From NCBI GenBank assembly GCA_025929405.1, contig JAICMD010000002.1:1-49704 (forward strand): a stretch of 49,704 nucleotides of DNA, written 5' to 3'. The notes under the pieces are model-generated. The model did no database searches. It was not told the DNA's origin and saw only the letters and a program-made list of their open reading frames with translations. Origin of the DNA: Mucilaginibacter sp. (GTDB lineage Bacteria > Bacteroidota > Bacteroidia > Sphingobacteriales > Sphingobacteriaceae). The position numbers were made by a program, and so were the translations under genes. Positions 44,068 through 49,704 of this stretch are shown here, piece by piece (position 1 is the stretch's first letter; every line of letters begins with the position of its first letter).

Positions 44068-44103
44068 AGTAATGTTATTAACAGAGCTGGCTTTTGCATG
44101 ATA

Positions 44104-45078
44104 TCAATTCTCCCGTACCATTAACCCGTCTGCAAAATCGCGCAGGTACTGTTTATGTTCTTCGGGCAGGTTAATGGCATCTAAGGCCTCAAATGCTTTA
44201 TCAGCATATACCTGCATCTGATCATCTGCATATTGCTTTACGCCCAGGCTGTTATAAATGGCGGTTACGGCCTGTACCTTGTCTTCGTTAATAAAATCTT
44301 TATTAGCTAATATATGTTGCAGTTCGGTAGCCGTTTCGCCCCCGGCAAGTTCTAACGCTTTTATAAGCAGGTATGTTTTTTTGTTGGATATGATATCGCC
44401 GCCAACCTGTTTGCCAAATTTTTCAGGGTCGCCGTAAACATCCAATATATCATCCTGTAATTGGAAGGCTATACCTAAATATTCGCCAAAATTACTTAAC
44501 AGGTTGGCATCTTTTATGTCGGCACCGCCTATAAGCGCGCCTATTTTTAATGCACCGCCTAATACAACTGCCGTTTTCAGGCGTATCATCTCAATATATT
44601 CCTTTATAATTACATCACTGCGACGCTCAAAATCCATATCAATTTGCTGCCCCTCGCACACGCCCACCGCGGTGTTATTAAAAATATCCAGTATTTGCCT
44701 TAACAGATGATCGGGCACTTTCATCATCAGCTTGTAACCCTCAATCAGCATCACATCGCCTGATAATATGCCCACATTCTGGTTCCACTTTTCATGCACG
44801 GTAGCCCGGCCACGACGCAGCGGCGCGTTATCCATAATATCGTCATGCATCAGCGTAAAATTGTGAAACACCTCGATAGCCAGGGCAGGAGATAAAGCAT
44901 CATCAATATTACCGCCAAACAAATCGCAGGCCATTAAAAGCAGGGCCGGGCGCATGCGTTTGCCGCCGATGGATAAAATATAACTTATAGGTTCATATAA
45001 TTCTGCAGGGTGTAAAGGAAACGTTAGCTTATCAACCGATTGGCTAATTAATTCCTGCAGATCTTTAAGTTTCTTCAT
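44104..45078 (-). CDS. Polyprenyl synthetase family protein (trans-isoprenyl diphosphate synthase)
   Basis: GGKRMRPALLLMACDLFGG...LMHDDIMDNAPLRRGRATVHEKW...FQLQDDILDVYGDPEKFGKQVGGDIISNKKTYL: both DDxxD motifs. Start refined to MKKLKDLQ. Confidence 0.94.
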   Translation of the reverse strand: MKKLKDLQELISQSVDKLTFPLHPAELYEPISYILSIGGKRMRPALLLMACDLFGGNIDDALSPALAIEVFHNFTLMHDDIMDNAPLRRGRATVHEKWNQNVGILSGDVMLIEGYKLMMKVPDHLLRQILDIFNNTAVGVCEGQQIDMDFERRSDVIIKEYIEMIRLKTAVVLGGALKIGALIGGADIKDANLLSNFGEYLGIAFQLQDDILDVYGDPEKFGKQVGGDIISNKKTYLLIKALELAGGETATELQHILANKDFINEDKVQAVTAIYNSLGVKQYADDQMQVYADKAFEALDAINLPEEHKQYLRDFADGLMVREN

Positions 45079-45149
45079 GTTTGTTGTTAGTAGTGCTTGA
45101 TTGAGTAAATGTTTATAACTAATCATCGCTCACCAATCACTGTTCACTA

Positions 45150-47282
45150 TCATTGCACCAACGAAAAATCGATCTGTTTTTTAGTAAGATCAACGCTTGT
45201 TACCTTGATCTTTACTTCGTCACCCAACTGGTAGCGTTTCTTTTTACGCTGACCGATTATCGCATAGTTTTTCTCGTCTAAAGTATAAAAATCATCGGAT
45301 ATATCACGCAGCCTTATCATACCCTCGCATTTGTTTTCAATGATCTCCACATACATGCCCCATTCGGTAACGCCCGATATTACGCCATCGTACACATTAC
45401 CTACCTGATCTTTCAGATACTCAGCCTGTTTGTATTTTACCGATGCGCGCTCGGCATCAGCGGCACGCTTTTCCATTTGCGAGGCATGCTGGCAAAGTTT
45501 TTCGTAATGCTCGGCATTAACCGACTGGCCGCCATCCAAATAATGCTGCAATAGCCGGTGAACCATCACATCAGGATAACGGCGTATTGGTGAGGTGAAA
45601 TGCGTATAATGATCAAACGCCAAACCGTAATGGCTGCTGCTTTTGGTGGTATAAATGGCTTTAGCCATTGAGCGTATAGCCAGATGGGTAAGCACGTTTT
45701 GCTCTTTTTTGCCTTCCACATCTTCCATCAGGTAGTTTAATGAGCGGGCAATTTCCTTATCAGATTTGGTATTGATTTTATACCCAAACCTTGCTGCAAA
45801 CTGCGCAAAACTAGCTAAAGATTCAGGCTTGGGCGAATCATGCACGCGATAGACAAAGGTGTATTTATGTTTACCCTTACCTTTTTTGCTCACATATTCG
45901 GCAACCTTACGGTTAGCCAGCAGCATAAAATCTTCTATCAGTTTATGTGCGTCCTTGCGTTCCTTAACATACACGCCGATAGGTTTGCCTTTATCGTCCA
46001 GTTTGAATTTAACTTCGGTAGTTTCAAAACTGATGGCGCCGTTTTTAAACTTACGGTCGCGTAATTTGTAGGCTAAAGCATTAAGTTTTAATATTTCGTC
46101 GGTAAAATCACCTTGCTGGGTTTCAATAACTTCCTGTACTTCTTCATAAGTAAAACGCCTGTCGGAATGTATTACCGTACGGCCAAACCATTCAGTTATA
46201 ACATTGGCGTTGTCATCCAGTTCAAAAACCGCGCTAAAGCATAATTTATCTTCTTTAGGGCGAAGCGAGCATAAACCATTTGACAGCCGCTCAGGAAGCA
46301 TAGGGATAACCCTGTCAACCAAATAAACGGAAGTGCCACGTTCAAATGCTTCCTTATCCAACGGCGAATCGGGTTGTATATAGTGCGAAACATCTGCGAT
46401 GTGTACGCCAACTTCATAATTACCATTATCCAGTACTTTGTAGGATAATGCATCATCAAAATCCTTGGCATCAAATGGATCGATGGTAAAGGTGGTAACG
46501 TCCCTGAAATCGCGCCGTTTGGCTATTTCCTGTGGGGTAATATCTGCGGGTATTTCTTCAGCCTCTTTTTCAACTTCGGCAGGGAAGGCGAGCGGAAAGC
46601 CATATTCAGCTAATATGGCGTTCATCTCGGTATCGTTATCGCCCTGCGCACCTAAAATATGCTTGATACGGCCAACGGGGTTTTTAGCACCCGCTGGCCA
46701 GTCAGTAATTTCGGCAACAGCTTTGATGCCATTTTTTGCACCGTTTAGCTCATTAAGCGGAATAAAAATATCATGCATCATTTTCCGGTCGTCCGGAAGC
46801 AGAAACGCAAAATGTTCAGACAGTTTTACAACGCCTGTAAACTCCATTTTGGCACGCTGCAATATCTCAATTACCTCGCCTTCCTTATTGCGGCCACGAC
46901 TTTTGGCATATACATAAACCTTTACACGGTCGCCGTTTAAGGCATTGCGTAACTTACGCGGGGCAACAAATATGTCGCTTTCGTCCTCATCATCAGTAAT
47001 AATAAATGCGGAACCATCATTGGTCAAATCAACTTTTCCTTCAACAAAAGTTTTAAGTTCAATCAACTGAAATTTACCCGGCGATACCTGTTTTAAAACC
47101 TGTTTAAAAGCTTCTTCTTCCAGAATATCCAGGATGGTATGTTTGGCTTCAGGGTCGCGAATATTCAGTTTAGCCGAAACCTGTTTGTAATTAAGTGGAG
47201 TATTTCCGTTTTGTTCAAATACATCAAGCACCAGTTGAGTTAGTACCTGGTTTATAGTTGAACTGTGTTTCTTTTTTGACAT
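45150..47282 (-). CDS. rnr: Ribonuclease R
   Basis: RDVTTFTIDPFDAKDFDDALSY...EVGVHIADVSHYI...HFTSPIRRYPDVMVHRLLQHYL; C-terminal S1 domain. Confidence 0.97.
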   Translation of the reverse strand: MSKKKHSSTINQVLTQLVLDVFEQNGNTPLNYKQVSAKLNIRDPEAKHTILDILEEEAFKQVLKQVSPGKFQLIELKTFVEGKVDLTNDGSAFIITDDEDESDIFVAPRKLRNALNGDRVKVYVYAKSRGRNKEGEVIEILQRAKMEFTGVVKLSEHFAFLLPDDRKMMHDIFIPLNELNGAKNGIKAVAEITDWPAGAKNPVGRIKHILGAQGDNDTEMNAILAEYGFPLAFPAEVEKEAEEIPADITPQEIAKRRDFRDVTTFTIDPFDAKDFDDALSYKVLDNGNYEVGVHIADVSHYIQPDSPLDKEAFERGTSVYLVDRVIPMLPERLSNGLCSLRPKEDKLCFSAVFELDDNANVITEWFGRTVIHSDRRFTYEEVQEVIETQQGDFTDEILKLNALAYKLRDRKFKNGAISFETTEVKFKLDDKGKPIGVYVKERKDAHKLIEDFMLLANRKVAEYVSKKGKGKHKYTFVYRVHDSPKPESLASFAQFAARFGYKINTKSDKEIARSLNYLMEDVEGKKEQNVLTHLAIRSMAKAIYTTKSSSHYGLAFDHYTHFTSPIRRYPDVMVHRLLQHYLDGGQSVNAEHYEKLCQHASQMEKRAADAERASVKYKQAEYLKDQVGNVYDGVISGVTEWGMYVEIIENKCEGMIRLRDISDDFYTLDEKNYAIIGQRKKKRYQLGDEVKIKVTSVDLTKKQIDFSLVQ

Positions 47283-47293
47283 GTAGTAGATGT

Positions 47294-47330
47294 TAATTCG
47301 GAATTCGGAATGCCGATTTCGGAATGATAA
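47294..47330. repeat. Family F3 repeat, left bracket of the four-helix-bundle gene
   Basis: ttaattcggaattcggaatgccgatttcggaatgata. Confidence 0.75.
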
Positions 47331-47332
47331 AT

Positions 47333-47698
47333 TTATTTTTTGATGTGGTTTTCCTTAGCGGTTTTTCCAGAACTTGTAAATATTGCTGTTAGCTCATTAG
47401 CTTCTTTATGCAAAGCTTTAATAAAATCATTATTTAAAGTTTCTGATTCCATTAACAATTCTAACCATAAAGTAGTTTCATCAGCTTCTTCTTCCACAAT
47501 TGTAATTTTTGAAATAAAATCTGCTTTTGAGCGTGCTTTACATGCAGACCTATAATTTGCAGCTACCGATGTGCCCGATCTTATAATTTGATTTCCAAGC
47601 ACTCGGCCAGTACGATCATCAGGTAGCATTTTAACCAACTTTATAATGTTAAGGGCAAAGATTTTGGTTCGGGATTTCAAATCATTTATTGCTTGCAT
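47333..47698 (-). CDS. Four helix bundle protein (S23/IVP-type)
   Basis: DLKSRTKIFALNIIKLVKMLPDDRTGRVLGNQIIRSGTSVAANYRSACKARSKADFISKITIVEEEADETTLWLELL. Confidence 0.93.
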   Translation of the reverse strand: MQAINDLKSRTKIFALNIIKLVKMLPDDRTGRVLGNQIIRSGTSVAANYRSACKARSKADFISKITIVEEEADETTLWLELLMESETLNNDFIKALHKEANELTAIFTSSGKTAKENHIKK

Positions 47699-47731
47699 AA
47701 TAATCGTTTAAATTATACAAATTATCATAAA

Positions 47732-47805
47732 TTTCCGCATTTGACATTCCGCACTTCGCATTTAGAAAAACTTCCGCGTTCGCCATTCCGAATTCCGCAA
47801 TTCAA
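47732..47805. repeat. Family F3 repeat, right bracket of the four-helix-bundle gene
   Basis: tttccgcatttgacattccgcacttcgcatttagaaaaacttccgcgttcgccattccgaattccgcaattc. Confidence 0.75.
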
Positions 47806-49496
47806 AACTTTGGAATTGAAGAAATAAGCTTTTTAGTGTATTCGTTTTGAGGATTTTCGTAAATCTCATCCGCATCACCAATCTCCACAATTTCGCCTTT
47901 GTTGATCACCATTATACGGTCGGATATATGTTTGATGACCGACAGATCATGCGAGATGAAAATATAGGTAAGGTTAAGCTCTTCCTGCAGTTCACGTATC
48001 AGGTTAAGCACTTGCGCCTGTACAGATACATCAAGTGCCGATACGGATTCATCACAAATAATAAACTTAGGTTGCAAAGCCAGCGCGCGGGCTATAACTA
48101 TCCGCTGACGTTGCCCACCCGAAAACTCGTGCGGGTAGCGGTTAAAATGTTCAGACGATAGCCCAACACGTTCCAAAAGTTCAATTACCTTTTGCTTGCG
48201 CTCCTTATTATTTTTATAGAACTGATGTACTTGCAAAGGCTCCATGATAGATTCGCCGATAGTTAAACGTGGATTTAATGACGAGTAAGGATCCTGAAAT
48301 ATAATCTGCATATCGCGGCGCAGCGCTCGCAATTCTTTTTTACTAACGCGACAAATGTCAGTGCCTTCAAATACAATATTGCCTGCTGTTGGTTCAATCA
48401 ATCGTAAAATACTTCGTCCTAAAGTGGTTTTGCCGCTGCCCGATTCGCCAACCAGGCCCAGCGTTTCGCCGGGGTAAACTTCAAAGCTTACCTTATTAAC
48501 CGCCTTTACTGTTTGGGTGGGTCTGCCAAGCAAATCACTATCAGTAGCAAATATTGTTGATAGTCCGTTAACATTTAAAATAGGAGACTGGCTATAAAGT
48601 TTTTTCTTTCGTGCCGATCTTTCAGCAGCGGGGTAATTGTATTCCTTACGAATTTGAGTAATGCTTGCATCATCCTTATCCATAAAATCAGCTATTACCG
48701 GTAATCTTTTTAAATGATACTCGGGCGACGGCCGGCATGCCAATAAGCCTTTTGTATAAGGATGCTGTGGTGCTTTAAATAATTTACCCACTGCTGCCGA
48801 TTCTACTATTTCGCCGCGATACATTACCAGCACATGGTCGGCTATTTCGCGTATTACACCTAAGTCGTGCGATATGAATATTAAGCTCATGCCACGTTCT
48901 GCTTTTAAGCGGATAAGCAGCTCAATAATCGTTTTTTGTACGGTTACATCTAAGGCGGTAGTAGGTTCATCAGCTATTAATATCTCCGGGTTGCATGATA
49001 AAGCCATAGCTATCATTACGCGTTGCTTTTGCCCGCCGGATAGTTGATGAGGATAACTATCAAACATTGCCTCCGGTCGGGGTAATTGTACTTCGTTAAA
49101 TAGCTTTATGGCCTGTTCCCTGGCCTCTTCGTTATTTAAATTCAGATGAAGTTTTATCGCTTCGGTAACCTGATACCCGCAGGTTAGCACCGGGTTAAGC
49201 GATGTCATAGGCTCCTGGAATATCATGGCTATGCGGTTGCCCCTGATGTGCCTTATTTCATCTTCGCTGAGTTTTAGCAGGTCGGTATCTTCAAGAATGA
49301 TCTCGCCATCAATAAGTGTTTGGTTCTTATCCAGCAAACGCATTATAGCTAATGAGGTAACCGATTTACCGCTGCCTGATTCGCCTACAATACCTATGGT
49401 TTGACCTTTATTAAGGTTAAATGATACTTTTTTAACCGCTTCAAATAAGCCATTAGGCGTTTTAAACCGGATATGCAGGTTGTTTATTTGCAGCAT
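47802..49496 (-). CDS. Dipeptide/oligopeptide-type ABC transporter ATP-binding protein, fused DppD-DppF
   Basis: Two ABC cassettes: [18 protein letters not shown]...[38 protein letters not shown] and [18 protein letters not shown]...[38 protein letters not shown]. Confidence 0.95.
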   Translation of the reverse strand: MLQINNLHIRFKTPNGLFEAVKKVSFNLNKGQTIGIVGESGSGKSVTSLAIMRLLDKNQTLIDGEIILEDTDLLKLSEDEIRHIRGNRIAMIFQEPMTSLNPVLTCGYQVTEAIKLHLNLNNEEAREQAIKLFNEVQLPRPEAMFDSYPHQLSGGQKQRVMIAMALSCNPEILIADEPTTALDVTVQKTIIELLIRLKAERGMSLIFISHDLGVIREIADHVLVMYRGEIVESAAVGKLFKAPQHPYTKGLLACRPSPEYHLKRLPVIADFMDKDDASITQIRKEYNYPAAERSARKKKLYSQSPILNVNGLSTIFATDSDLLGRPTQTVKAVNKVSFEVYPGETLGLVGESGSGKTTLGRSILRLIEPTAGNIVFEGTDICRVSKKELRALRRDMQIIFQDPYSSLNPRLTIGESIMEPLQVHQFYKNNKERKQKVIELLERVGLSSEHFNRYPHEFSGGQRQRIVIARALALQPKFIICDESVSALDVSVQAQVLNLIRELQEELNLTYIFISHDLSVIKHISDRIMVINKGEIVEIGDADEIYENPQNEYTKKLISSIPKF

Positions 49497-49497
49497 A

Positions 49498-49704
49498 TTA
49501 TTCTACTATGGTCACATGCTCATCCGCAATTAATGGCTCGCCTCTAAACCGCCTTAATAATTGGGCCGTAGCAACAACATCCTTTTGGCAATAGGTGCAG
49601 ATACGGTCAAGCTGGTTTTCTTTCCAGTAAACTGAGCCAACCATACTGCCGTCAATATCATCCTTTGGGGTAGGTATATCAAATATGGTGGTAAGCAGGT
49701 TAAG
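49498..49704 (-). CDS. 3'-5' exonuclease (predicted PolB-like exonuclease family), partial (N-terminal part beyond window)
   Basis: Own minus-strand translation: LNLLTTIFDIPTPKDDIDGSMVGSVYWKENQLDRICTYCQKDVVATAQLLRRFRGEPLIADEHVTIVE*. Confidence 0.7.
   Translation of the reverse strand, partial: LNLLTTIFDIPTPKDDIDGSMVGSVYWKENQLDRICTYCQKDVVATAQLLRRFRGEPLIADEHVTIVE

Noticed and set aside
45840-46917. Plus-strand and overlapping ORFs within rnr
   Set aside because: Shadow ORFs; RNase R is unambiguous on the minus strand.
47333-47698. Diversity-generating retroelement (Avd-like protein)
   Set aside because: A four-helix-bundle protein is present, but there is no reverse transcriptase, template repeat or variable repeat in the window.

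Overview
This 49.7 kb window comes from a Bacteroidota chromosome. Gene content, low-GC intergenic regions and TTG-N19/20-TAnnTTTG promoters fit Sphingobacteriaceae (Mucilaginibacter/Pedobacter-like), though the genus is an inference. Most of it is housekeeping: fbp (truncated), trmN6, recX, a murF-alr fusion, recR, trpD-trpF-trpB-trpA, a Sua5/TsaC protein, an ABC-F ATPase, GH31, dxr-rseP, GH3, two GT2 enzymes, an ECF sigma factor, rplU-rpmA, a polyprenyl synthetase, rnr and a fused Dpp-type ABC ATPase. Accessory content includes a TsdA-like dihaem cytochrome beside a TauE/SafE permease, two PIN-like toxin/antitoxin-type pairs, a LytS/LytTR operon with cytochrome c, YceI and phosphoesterase genes, and a four-helix-bundle (S23-type) gene. 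Best hunt results: (1) a complete trp attenuator upstream of trpD, with leader peptide MNWWWLNE, competing 1:2 and 2:3 pairings and an intrinsic terminator; (2) a UPF0175/DUF3368 pair bracketed by a 23-bp exact duplication of the recX 3' end, which suggests insertion of an integrase-less cassette; (3) several distinct families of structured, inverted-arm intergenic repeats, including a ~120-bp element with a shared CAAATCAA core and another element bounded by hairpins. No rRNA, CRISPR array, prophage or transposase was recognised. All calls come from reading the sequence; no searches were run.
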